DNA of 64,000 bases from CAVWGP01 sp963754645 (GTDB lineage: Bacteria; Pseudomonadota; Alphaproteobacteria; Bin65): positions 744,001 through 808,000 of the forward strand of contig CAVWGP010000004.1 of assembly GCA_963754645.1 (NCBI GenBank), in the 5' to 3' direction. Below, piece after piece: positions 46,696 to 55,450 of the stretch. A model generated the notes under the pieces. That model did no database searches, had not been told where the DNA came from, and saw only the letters and a list, made by a program, of their open reading frames with translations. Numbering within the stretch: the first letter of the stretch is position 1; the number at the start of each line of letters is the position of its first letter. The position numbers and the translations under genes were made by a program.

Positions 46696-49231
46696 ATGAA
46701 TGATCAGCATTTCAACGCGCTTGCGGCAAACTTTGTTCTGCAGGAATACACGCTGAAGTCTGTCCTGGGCCATGGCGGGTTCGGCATTACTTATTTGGCA
46801 TTCGACAACAACCTTGGAAAAGACGTTGCCATCAAGGAATACCTGCCGGCGGAATTTGCGGTTCGCCAGGATGGCGTGACGGTCCGGCCGCGGTCGACGA
46901 CCGATGCCGACGACTACCAATGGGGACTCGAACGCTTCGTCAAGGAAGCGCAGACTCTTGCCTTGTTCCGCCATCCGTCGGTCGTGCCCGTCTACCGTTT
47001 TTTCCAGGCCAATGGCACGGCCTACATGGTCATGGAATATCAACGCGGCCAAAGCCTGTCCGAGCTGATGCGGCGGCATCGCGGCGAGTTTACCGAAGAA
47101 GATCTGATGGGCCTCATGATGCCGATCCTCGACGGGTTGGTTTCGGTTCACAAGGTCGGCTACCTGCACCGGGATCTCAAACCTGGAAATATCTTCGTTC
47201 GCGAAGATGGCACGCCGGTGCTGCTCGATTTTGGCGCGGCACGCGACGCTGTCGGGCGCAAGAGCAAGAATTTAACGTCGATCGTGACACCCGGTTACGC
47301 GCCCCTTGAGCAATATTTTGCCGACGGCAATCAGGGGCCATGGACCGACATCTACGCCTTGTCCGGCATTCTTTATCAGGCCGTTACGGGGCGTATTCCG
47401 CCCGAAGCGCCGGCGCGGGTGAAGCGCGACCCGATCCAGCCCGCGGTCCAAGCCGGTCAGGGCCGCTTCAGCGAGCACTTTCTTCAGGCCATCGATGTGG
47501 CCCTCGCCGTGGAAGAAGAACAGCGCCCGCAGACCGTGAATGAGTGGCGCGTTATGCTGCTTGGCAATCAGCCCGGCCGCACCGAAGCTGTTCCGACGCA
47601 GGGCCAAGCCACGATGTTGGCCGGCAGCGGACAAACCCAGCGCCCCACCGCTAAAGGCCCCGCTCAATCCTCCATTCGGGTGGCAACGGGTCCTGGCGCA
47701 GCCCCGCCGTCGGTTCGTTTTCCGCCGGTTGGCCGGGGCGATGACGCGACTTCGAAGCCAGGCTCGTCGGGCCGCGCCGTTGTCTGGATCTTGGCGCTCG
47801 TCGTCGGTTTGGGCATCATGGGCGGTGGCGGATTTTTTGCCTGGCGCTACTATCAGGAGCAGCAATCGGCGCAGGCAAACGAGCGTATCGAGAAACACCT
47901 GGCCGCGGCGCGAACGGCTTTGACGAAAGGCGATTTTGCCAGCGCGGAGCGCGAAATCGAGGAAGCGGCCAAGATCGGCGGCAACGCCGTCGCGGTCGAC
48001 GAATTGCGCAAGACGATTGTCGACGCTCGGCGGCGCGCCGAATCGGAAAAGGTGCGCGAGCGCGTCCTCAAGCTCATCGGCGACGCGAAACGCGCGACCG
48101 CCGAGCGGCGCTATGACGAAGCGGAAAAGCTCGTCGCCGAGGCCGAGAAGCTGGATCCGACGTCGAGCGAAGTTCAAGGCGCGCGCATCGAGCTTGAAAA
48201 CGCGCGGCGGGGCGTTTTAGACGCCGACCGGCGGCGCGAAATCGCGCGCCTCGTCGGCCTCGCAAGGCGCGCCATTACCGATAAGCGCTTCGAAGAGGCC
48301 GAACGGCATATCGCCGACGCGGCGCGAACTCGATGCCAATTCGCCCGAGGTGCGCACGGCGCGCGCGGAACTCGAAAGCGCGAAGCGCTTGGCGGCGTCC
48401 GAAGAGCAAAGACGCAAGCAGGCCGATGAGTTGATCGAAAAGGCGCGCGACGCGATCGAGGTGAAGCAGTACGACGAAGCCGAGCAGTTTCTGCGTCAGG
48501 CGCAACAGTTGTTTGCGGCGCATCCGGATTTGGCGCGTCTTCGGAGCCAGATCCAGGACGCGCGTCAGCGCGACCGCGCGGCGAAAGAAAAGGAGATCGG
48601 CCAACTTATGAGTGAGGCCCGCCAGGCGATTCAACGAAAAGACTTCGATTCGGCCGAGCGAATCATCGCCCGTGCCGAGGCGATCGATCCCAGCTCGCCG
48701 CTGATCGCCCAGGTCAAGCGCGAACTCGCGGCCGCTCGCAGCGGGTCCGAACAGGATGGCGAGATCGAGCGGTTCGCCGGCGAAGCCCGTGCGGCGATTC
48801 AGCGCAAGGATTTCACGGCCGCCGAAAACGCGATCCGACAAATCGAGCGGCTCAATCCACGCGCGCCTGTCCTGGCCGCCTTGCGGCGCGAGCTGGATGC
48901 GGCCAAGCCCGGCAAAACGGGCGTTAGCTGCGACTCCGCGGCACAAAGCCTGGCTGGCGCCTATCTGAACGAAACCGATTGCTTCTATGTGCATCGAACC
49001 TTGCTCTTGACGCTCACGACCGCCCAGCAAGGCGCGGCGCCGTCGACATGGACAAATCCACGGACGGGCGTTACCGGCTCGGTGGCGATAACGGGAACCT
49101 CGGAACGGAGCGACGGAACATTTTGCCGCACGTTCCGCCAAACCGTCACGCATGGCGGACAAACGCGAAGCGGCAGCGGCGTAGCCTGCAGATCGAACAA
49201 GACGAGCGGGGAATGGACCATATCCGGATGA
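46696..49231 (+). CDS. Membrane Ser/Thr protein kinase with repeat-rich periplasmic arm (one frame change)
   Basis: About 844 residues when the two frames are joined. The cytosolic Hanks-type kinase spans residues 15-280: glycine loop GHGGFG (25-30), ATP lysine K47, catalytic D160 in YLHRDLKPGN, and metal D178 in DFG. One membrane helix lies at about 361-385. Outside are at least five repeats of about 50 residues (for example ARQAIQRKDFDSAERIIARA) that look like TPR/coiled-coil units, and a C-terminal beta-rich domain with paired cysteines (TDCFYVHRTLLLTL, CRTFRQTVTHGG). The frame jumps at about 48320-48330, where two bases seem missing from a GCGCGC run. It heads a set with FHA, PP2C and protease-FHA genes. 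Confidence 0.9.
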
Positions 49232-49376
49232 ACTTCGCGCCGAAGCGCCAGGTGGCGGTGACAAGCGCTTGTCTTGCACCGATTTATTGCTTTGCTTTTT
49301 CGGGCAATAAATTAACTTTGGCTGGCGAGAGAAAACAATACGCGCGGCCGTCAGGGCGCGCGGCAGGAGGTTGGTA

Positions 49377-50283
49377 ATGCGCAAGGGACCGGACGGTCGG
49401 ACAATTCACACGACCGAAGATGGCACCGAAGACGCGACGCGAAAGGTGCCGCGCCGCTCGATACGCGATCGTTTGCTGGCGACCGACGGTGACGACGACA
49501 TGCCGGCAACGCGAATTGCCACCGACATGACAACCGACAGTGCGCCGACGGCACCGGGGCCCGGCCCGAGCCCGAAAGATCGGGATATGGAAATGCCGGA
49601 TACGGTGATGTCGCCAACCATTCGGATGCCACGCGAAGCGGCGCCTGCCGCAAAACCCGCCGCTGACGAAGCCAAACCGGCGACGCCGCCGCCGCCGCCG
49701 CCGCCAATGCCCGCCGCACCGGCGCCGGTCCAGGCGAACGTGCCACCCCCAGTTCCGGCGGCGCCGATGCGCGAAGCAGGCCCCGAAGCGGCGCCAACGC
49801 AAATTTATCGGCCGAATCGTCCAGTGGCGGCAGCAGCGGTCGCTGCGCCGCCGCCGGCCGCGCCCGCCGCCGCGGCGCTGGGCAAGGCCGGAAAGCCCAT
49901 TGCCGGCGCGCCGACGTTCGGAAGATTTCACGATCGCGGATCCGGTGGTCGGCTGGCTCGTCATCGTCGACGGGCCCGGTCGGGGCGCGTCGATGACGAT
50001 CGGCTATGGCAATAATCGCATCGGACGCGCGGCAACCGAGAACATCTCGCTCGATTTTGGCGACGAGCAGATTTCGCGCGAAAATCACACGACCATTACG
50101 TTCGACGGACGTCATCGCCAATTCTATGTCTTGGCCGGCCAGGGCCGCAACCTAGCCTATGTCAACGACGTCCCGGTCATGTCGCCGGTCGAGCTGACGG
50201 GCGGGGAAGAATTGCTCCTGGGCGGCACGAAACTTCGCTTCGTGCCGTTTTGCGGCAAGGCCTTCGACTGGTACCGCAAATGA
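49377..50283 (+). CDS. Proline-rich FHA-domain protein (one frame change)
   Basis: About 301 residues when joined. The first 190 are a low-complexity Pro/Ala linker with an early TTEDGTEDATRK segment that could hold phospho-threonines. The FHA domain lies at about 195-300, with GRAATENISLDFGDEQISREN holding the usual phospho-threonine contacts (SREN and N in FDGR). FHA domains bind phospho-Thr made by kinases like the neighbour. One extra base in the GG at 49919-49921 separates the frames. The strong site GGAGG precedes the ATG. Its stop overlaps the PP2C start (ATGA), so they are coupled. Confidence 0.85.
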
Positions 50284-51089
50284 TTCCAGGACGGCAATTC
50301 GCGGCACTTCAGGTGCAGGGCGATCGACCTTACCAGGAGGACCATTTTGGCTGCCTCAATGGTCTCAAGGCGACCGACTTGCGGCCGAGCCAACTTCTCA
50401 TCGTGCTCGCGGATGGCATGGGCGGATATCGTGGCGGCGCGCTGGCCAGTTCGGTGGCGGTCGATTCGTTTCTCGAGACGTATCAATCGGTGCAGGCGGG
50501 GGGCGGGGAGGTCGTGGACTTCCTCGAAAAGAGCCTGGAAAAGAGCAATCTGCGGATCCGCGCCGAGGTCGAGCAGAATCCCCAATATTCGGGGATGGGC
50601 TGCACGCTCGTCGGTGCGTCGTTCATCGAAGAAGGACTGATCTGGGTGAGCGTCGGCGATTCGCCATTCATGCGCTGGCGCGATGGAGAGCTTAAGCAAC
50701 TCAACGCCGATCACTCCATGGCTCCGATCATTGCAATGCGGGTCAACGCCGGAGAGCTCTCGGCGGAAGAGGCCGCGCGTCACCCTCACCGCAACGCACT
50801 GCGCTCCGCCCTGATCGGCGAGCCGATCCCGCACACCGATATTCGCGAAACACCCGTCAAGCTGAAGCACGGAGACAAGTTTGTCCTTGCCAGCGACGGG
50901 TTAAACACGCTCTCCCATCCAGAAATCGCCGCAATAGTGAAGGAGGATGCTGACGCACTCGAATTGGCCCGCAGATTATTGGTCGCGGTTCAAGAAAAGA
51001 AGCGCCGTGGCCAGGACAACACAACCGTTGTCGTGGTGACGCCATTCCGGAACGGCAAGTCTTCGCCGATCACGGAGTGGACGCTCTAG
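50280..51089 (+). CDS. PP2C family Ser/Thr phosphatase, soluble
   Basis: A 269-residue metal-dependent phosphatase. Motifs: YQEDHFG near the N-terminus, DGMGG at 45-49 (D45 binds metal), GDSPFMRWRDG, ASDGLNTL and the last metal aspartate in GQDNTTVVVV. It would reverse threonine phosphorylation by the adjacent kinase and so act on the FHA partners. It is coupled by an ATGA overlap to the FHA gene. Confidence 0.95.
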   Translation: MIPGRQFAALQVQGDRPYQEDHFGCLNGLKATDLRPSQLLIVLADGMGGYRGGALASSVAVDSFLETYQSVQAGGGEVVDFLEKSLEKSNLRIRAEVEQNPQYSGMGCTLVGASFIEEGLIWVSVGDSPFMRWRDGELKQLNADHSMAPIIAMRVNAGELSAEEAARHPHRNALRSALIGEPIPHTDIRETPVKLKHGDKFVLASDGLNTLSHPEIAAIVKEDADALELARRLLVAVQEKKRRGQDNTTVVVVTPFRNGKSSPITEWTL

Positions 51090-51124
51090 CCGCCGCAGGG
51101 AAGACGCCAGTCGTGCAAGCCGGA

Positions 51125-52288
51125 ATGAAAGTCGAAATTGCCAGTTACTGCCACAAGGGCGGCCGCGACGAGCAGCAAGACGCCTATGGCGTCTTTCCCG
51201 GCCGCGACGGCGCGCCGCAATTTTTCGTGGTTGCCGACGGCATGGGCGGCCACGCCGGCGGCCGCATCGCTTCGAGCGAGCTTGTTGGCGCGGCGAAGCG
51301 CATTTGGGATGCGCACATTCAGAACCCGCTGGAGCCCCGCAGGTTGCTGGAACGCGTCGTTGAGGAAAGCCACGCAGCGATCAACAAGGCTGGCTCCGCG
51401 CTCGGCATGACGCCGCGCAGCACGGCGGCAATTCTCTATTTGAACGGATCGCGCGCGCATTGGGCGCATGTCGGCGACAGCCGCATCTATCGCTTCCGCA
51501 ATGGGCAGTACACGGCACGGACGCGCGACCATTCGATCGTCCAGATGCTGGTCGATCTCGGCAAAGTCAGCGAAGAGGAGATGGGTACCCACCCGGATCA
51601 AAATCGCCTGACGCAAAGCCTCGGCGGCGACACGACACCCAATCCCGACTTCGGCGTCGACGACGTGATGCAGGGAGACGGCTTCCTGCTGTGCTCGGAC
51701 GGCTTTTGGGAAATGACCCATTCGCGCGAAATGGCCGAAGCGCTTTCATTGCCTGCCTTGGACGAAAATCTGGCCCAATCGATGGTCGAAAGAGCGTTCG
51801 AGCGCGCGGGTCCGCGCAGCGACAACATAACCCTATCCTTGGTCCGGGTCGGCGGACCGCCGGTGCGGCAGCCGAAAGCCACAATCGAGGTTGGCGCCGC
51901 AGGACGCACGCCCGTCTCCGCCGGCGCGCCGAGCTCGCGGTGGGCGCTCGCTGCGGCCTTGTTGGTCGCGTTGGGTGTCGCGGCCTATGTTCTCAAGCCA
52001 TGGGAGCGCAGCGATTCGACCGTGCCGGAGAACCGGAACAATGCGACGACGACGCCGGTTCCGACCGACCGGTCCGGCCCCGGCAATGAGAGGAAGCCGG
52101 ACCCCGCACCGGCCGATCCGCCGAAAATCGAGGGGCGGGCGCCGCCAAGCGACGGCGCCAACCCGGCGACGCCGCAGCAGACGCCGGACAAGAAGCCGGA
52201 TAGCGAGGCTGCCAAGCCAGAGGCGCCGCCGGACAATCAAACCAAGGATGGCTCGTCTCCGCCCGCGGCTTTGCCGGAGCGCAAATAA
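51125..52288 (+). CDS. PP2C family phosphatase with membrane anchor and proline-rich periplasmic tail
   Basis: A 387-residue protein. The phosphatase core (residues 1-250) has GGRDEQQDAYGV, DGMGG at 38-42, HVGDSRIYRF, CSDGFWEM and RSDNITLSL. A single membrane helix lies at about 273-292 (WALAAALLVALGVAAYVL), followed by about 95 residues rich in Pro, Lys, Asn and Asp that would be periplasmic. Only the core faces the cytosol. It is the membrane counterpart of the soluble phosphatase just upstream. Start at 51125 (ATG) is preferred; a GTG at 51077 overlaps the previous gene. Confidence 0.92.
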   Translation: MKVEIASYCHKGGRDEQQDAYGVFPGRDGAPQFFVVADGMGGHAGGRIASSELVGAAKRIWDAHIQNPLEPRRLLERVVEESHAAINKAGSALGMTPRSTAAILYLNGSRAHWAHVGDSRIYRFRNGQYTARTRDHSIVQMLVDLGKVSEEEMGTHPDQNRLTQSLGGDTTPNPDFGVDDVMQGDGFLLCSDGFWEMTHSREMAEALSLPALDENLAQSMVERAFERAGPRSDNITLSLVRVGGPPVRQPKATIEVGAAGRTPVSAGAPSSRWALAAALLVALGVAAYVLKPWERSDSTVPENRNNATTTPVPTDRSGPGNERKPDPAPADPPKIEGRAPPSDGANPATPQQTPDKKPDSEAAKPEAPPDNQTKDGSSPPAALPERK

Positions 52289-52293
52289 ACGCA

Positions 52294-53739
52294 ATGCCCA
52301 CGGCAAACAGGCCCGCGGGCGATCCCATGAATTCAACGCGGAACATCGGCGTTTCGAGGCCGGCGCGGTTGCGTTCGGCACGCGGCGCCGCGTTGTTCGC
52401 AGTGTCGCTGCTGGCAGCCATGGCGCCGGCCTTCGCCCAATCGTTCGACATCAAGAAGATCGATCGGAGCGTGGTCCGCGTTCAGCATATTTTCAGCTAT
52501 CAGAACCGCCAAATTCCGGGAATTCACGGCACGGGCTTTGTGCTCAACGATGAAGGCTATGTCGTCACCAACCACCATGTGATCGAGCTGAGCGGCAAGC
52601 TACCCGACGGCGTGAAGCCGCTTGAAATCGTCATTCCCGATGGAAGCTGGTCGCGAAGACTGAAGGCAAAGGTGATTTGGACGTTGAAAGCGCACGATCT
52701 TGCCGTGCTGCATGTGCCGGAGCTGCGCCGGCCGCCCGTGATCCTGTCCGCGGCGGCGGCGGAATCGTCGCCGGAAAAAGGCGAGCCGGTTTACGCCCTC
52801 GGCTTTCCCAAGGCCGGCGACAGCGGCGCCAACGAGGCCGCGCTCGAAACCAGCTTCACGCGCGGCGACGTGAGCAAGGTCGCCATGGGGCGCGGCAGCA
52901 AGGACGGCGCCGAGCGGCCAATCGTCCAGCACAGCGCCTCGGTCAATCCGGGAAATTCCGGCGGACCTTTGTTCAATCAGTGCGGCGAAGTCATCGCCAT
53001 CAACACGTTCGCCGCGCAATCGACGTTCAAACTGGTCAAGGACAACAAGGGCGAAACGGTGGCCCATGGCCCGGCCGTGTCGGGGGTATATTATTCGCCG
53101 CACATCGGATCGCTGATCCGTTTTCTTGTGACCGAGCCGGATTTGCGCCCCGTGAAGTTCGAAAGCACGACGCAAGCCTGTTCGCGCAGCATCACCCGCG
53201 TGCCATTTTGGATCTACGTGGCGATCGGCGCGGTTTCCGCCATTGCGCTGTTGTCGCTGACGCTGGCCCTCATCCGGCGCCGCGGCTCGGAACGCGCCGT
53301 TCGGGTCGTCGAAACCTATAGCCAATGGATTCGCCGGCACGGGGCCGTCGAAGCGCGCAAGAAAGCGCCGGCGCCGGCGGATCCGGTGCCCGCCGCGGCG
53401 GGCCCGGGCTGGGTCCTCAAGGGAAAAGACACCAAAGGCGCCGCCGTGCATATTGCGCTCTCGCGGACGGAAATCGAAGAGGCCGGCAAAGGCGCGGAAA
53501 AGGGACTGATCATTGGCCGCAGCAAGGCGCTCTGCGGCAAGGTGATCGTCGATGAAAGCATCTCACGCCGTCATGCCCGCATTGTTACATCGGCAAAAGG
53601 CCTGGCGATCGAGGACCTGGGATCGTCGTTCGGCGTTTCGGTCAACGGCAAGCGCATCGAACCCTATAAGGCGGTGCCGCTGCCGCCCCGCGCCAAGGTT
53701 GCGCTCGGCGATGTCAAGCTGGAGTTGTCCGAGACGTGA
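52294..53739 (+). CDS. Trypsin-like serine protease with C-terminal FHA domain, membrane-spanning
   Basis: A 481-residue fusion protein. A signal peptide (residues about 25-48, ending AFAQS) leads to a DegP/trypsin-type protease with the triad H95 (TNHHVI), D135 (HDLAVL) and S222 (GNSGGPL). One helix lies at about 304-326. The C-terminal 120 residues are an FHA domain: IIGRSKALCG at 407-415, SRRHARIV from 424, and VNGKRI. So the protease is outside, the phospho-threonine reader is inside. No PDZ domain is present, unlike HtrA. It is one of two tandem paralogues. Confidence 0.93.
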   Translation: MPTANRPAGDPMNSTRNIGVSRPARLRSARGAALFAVSLLAAMAPAFAQSFDIKKIDRSVVRVQHIFSYQNRQIPGIHGTGFVLNDEGYVVTNHHVIELSGKLPDGVKPLEIVIPDGSWSRRLKAKVIWTLKAHDLAVLHVPELRRPPVILSAAAAESSPEKGEPVYALGFPKAGDSGANEAALETSFTRGDVSKVAMGRGSKDGAERPIVQHSASVNPGNSGGPLFNQCGEVIAINTFAAQSTFKLVKDNKGETVAHGPAVSGVYYSPHIGSLIRFLVTEPDLRPVKFESTTQACSRSITRVPFWIYVAIGAVSAIALLSLTLALIRRRGSERAVRVVETYSQWIRRHGAVEARKKAPAPADPVPAAAGPGWVLKGKDTKGAAVHIALSRTEIEEAGKGAEKGLIIGRSKALCGKVIVDESISRRHARIVTSAKGLAIEDLGSSFGVSVNGKRIEPYKAVPLPPRAKVALGDVKLELSET

Positions 53740-53851
53740 TGGTGGGGAACCGGCGCGGATCGAATCCCGCGAATGCGACCAGAAAGTTCATGCTTGGTGC
53801 GCGGTTTGGTGCTAGAAACTGCGCCATGACGATGGGGACGAGGAGACTTTA

Positions 53852-55319
53852 ATGAGTTGGCTGCGTTCGATTTGCCTGGCGACCGGAACCGTGGCGCTCG
53901 GCGTCTCCTTGGCCGCGCCGCCCGCCGCCGCTTTCGATGCGCGAAAGGCCGACAACAGCACGGTTCGCGTCATTTCGGCCGTCGTCAAGGGTCCGAATGA
54001 CAAGCCTGAGAGGGTTGCCTGTTGTGCGATCGGAACGGGATTTGTCATCGATCCCGAGCATATAGCGACCAATCACCACGTCATCAATTTGGACGCCGAA
54101 GTCAACAAAGTGGCCGGCGCACGCGCCTACTACTTGATCCGCACGGCCGGATCGACGCAGAACATCGTCGCGCAGCTGATATGGAGTTCGGCCGAACTCG
54201 ATCTCGCGGTTCTCAAGGTCGCGAAGCTGGACAAGGAACCGGTGCAGTTGGCAGACGGGCAAATGATGGACTATCCCATCAAAGGCCAACGCGTGTTCGC
54301 CATCGGCTATCCCGGGATATCGGATCAGGCGCTGAACACCGACGAAGCTAAGGCAAGTTCGACCGTGACGCAGGGCGTCGTCGGCAAGACCGTGCGGGCC
54401 CCGGTCGGCGGACGGGTGCGCCCGGTCGTTCAGCACGATGCTTCGATCAACCCTGGAAATTCCGGCGGTCCGCTCTTCGACAATTGCGGCGTCGTCGTCG
54501 GCGTCAATACGTTCGTCGCGACTTCGCAATTGAAGATTGAAAAAGACGCCGACGGCAATCCGATCGCGACCGGCACCACAACGGCGGGAATATTCCTGTC
54601 GCCCCATGCGGGAAACTTGTTGCAAGCGCTCAAGTCCGTGCCCGCGCTTCAGCGCATCAATGTCCGGACATCGTCGGCGATTTGCAGCGACGAGGGCGGC
54701 GGCGTTCCGATCGGGCTCTATGTCATTGTCGGGGTGCTGGGGCTGCTGGCGTTTGCCGGCATATTCATCGGCCTGACCCGCAAGCGCGAGGTCGTTCGTG
54801 TCGTCGAGTCCTACAGCGCATGGGTCCGCCGCAAGGACGTGCCGGCGGGAACCAAGCGTTCGCAGACGCCGAGCCGCGGCGCGCCGAGCGCGTCGCCGAT
54901 CTCGGGCAAAACGGAAATCCCGCCGCCGCGCGGCCGAACTCGATGCGACAACCGACGCGGCCGCCGGGCCCGTCGTCGGAGCCTGGACGCTGTCGGGATT
55001 CGATACCCAGGGCAACACGGTCCGCGTCGTCATGTCGGAGGCGGATTTCGAGAAAGCAATGGGCAGCGCCGAAAAGGGTCTGGTGCTCGGACGCAGCAGC
55101 AGTATGGCCGACAAGGTGCTCAACGATCCCAGCGTGTCGCGCCGGCACTGCAAGCTGGTTCGGCTCGAGAACGGCTCCTTGGCGATCGAAGATCTCAAGG
55201 CGGCCTATGGCACAAAAGTGAACGATCAGGCGCTGGAGCCGTTTCAGCCGACCGCCATCAAGGCGGGCGACCGCATATCCATGGGAGCCATGACGCTTGA
55301 CTTGGCGCTCGAGAGCTAG
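53852..55319 (+). CDS. Second trypsin-like protease-FHA paralogue (one frame change)
   Basis: About 488 residues when joined, with the same layout as the preceding gene: signal peptide (AAPPAAAFDA), triad H76 (TNHHVI), D117 (LDLAVL) and S204 (GNSGGPL), helix at about 288-312, and an FHA domain near the C-terminus (LVLGRSSSMADKVLNDP, SRRHCKLV, AYGTKVN). An extra pair of Cys-Cys (ACCAIGTGF) precedes the histidine. The frame changes between the helix and the FHA domain, at about 54925-54940, with RAAELDATTDAAAG continuing in the other frame. A ribosome site GACGAGGAGA precedes the ATG at 53852. Confidence 0.88.
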
Positions 55320-55351
55320 ATTGCCCCAAACCCCTGTTTTACATTGACCAA

Positions 55352-55366
55352 TTAAAGCTAAATTAA
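55352..55366 (+). promoter_or_regulatory. Perfect CtrA box upstream of cckA
   Basis: TTAAAGCTAAATTAA matches TTAA-N7-TTAA exactly. It lies 85-99 bp before the cckA start, in the gap after the protease gene. Confidence 0.75.
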
Positions 55367-55450
55367 CCTGAGGATAGCATTGATATCAGCGAAGTGACCC
55401 AGCATCGGTCAGCAAGAGCCGCGCGCCTAGAGTAGAATTGCAGCCTATTC

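Noticed and set aside
46696..55319. Type VI secretion regulatory set (PpkA, PppA, Fha).
   Set aside because: Kinase, phosphatase and FHA genes fit in part, but no tss/tag structural genes are in the window and the protease-FHA fusions are foreign to that system.
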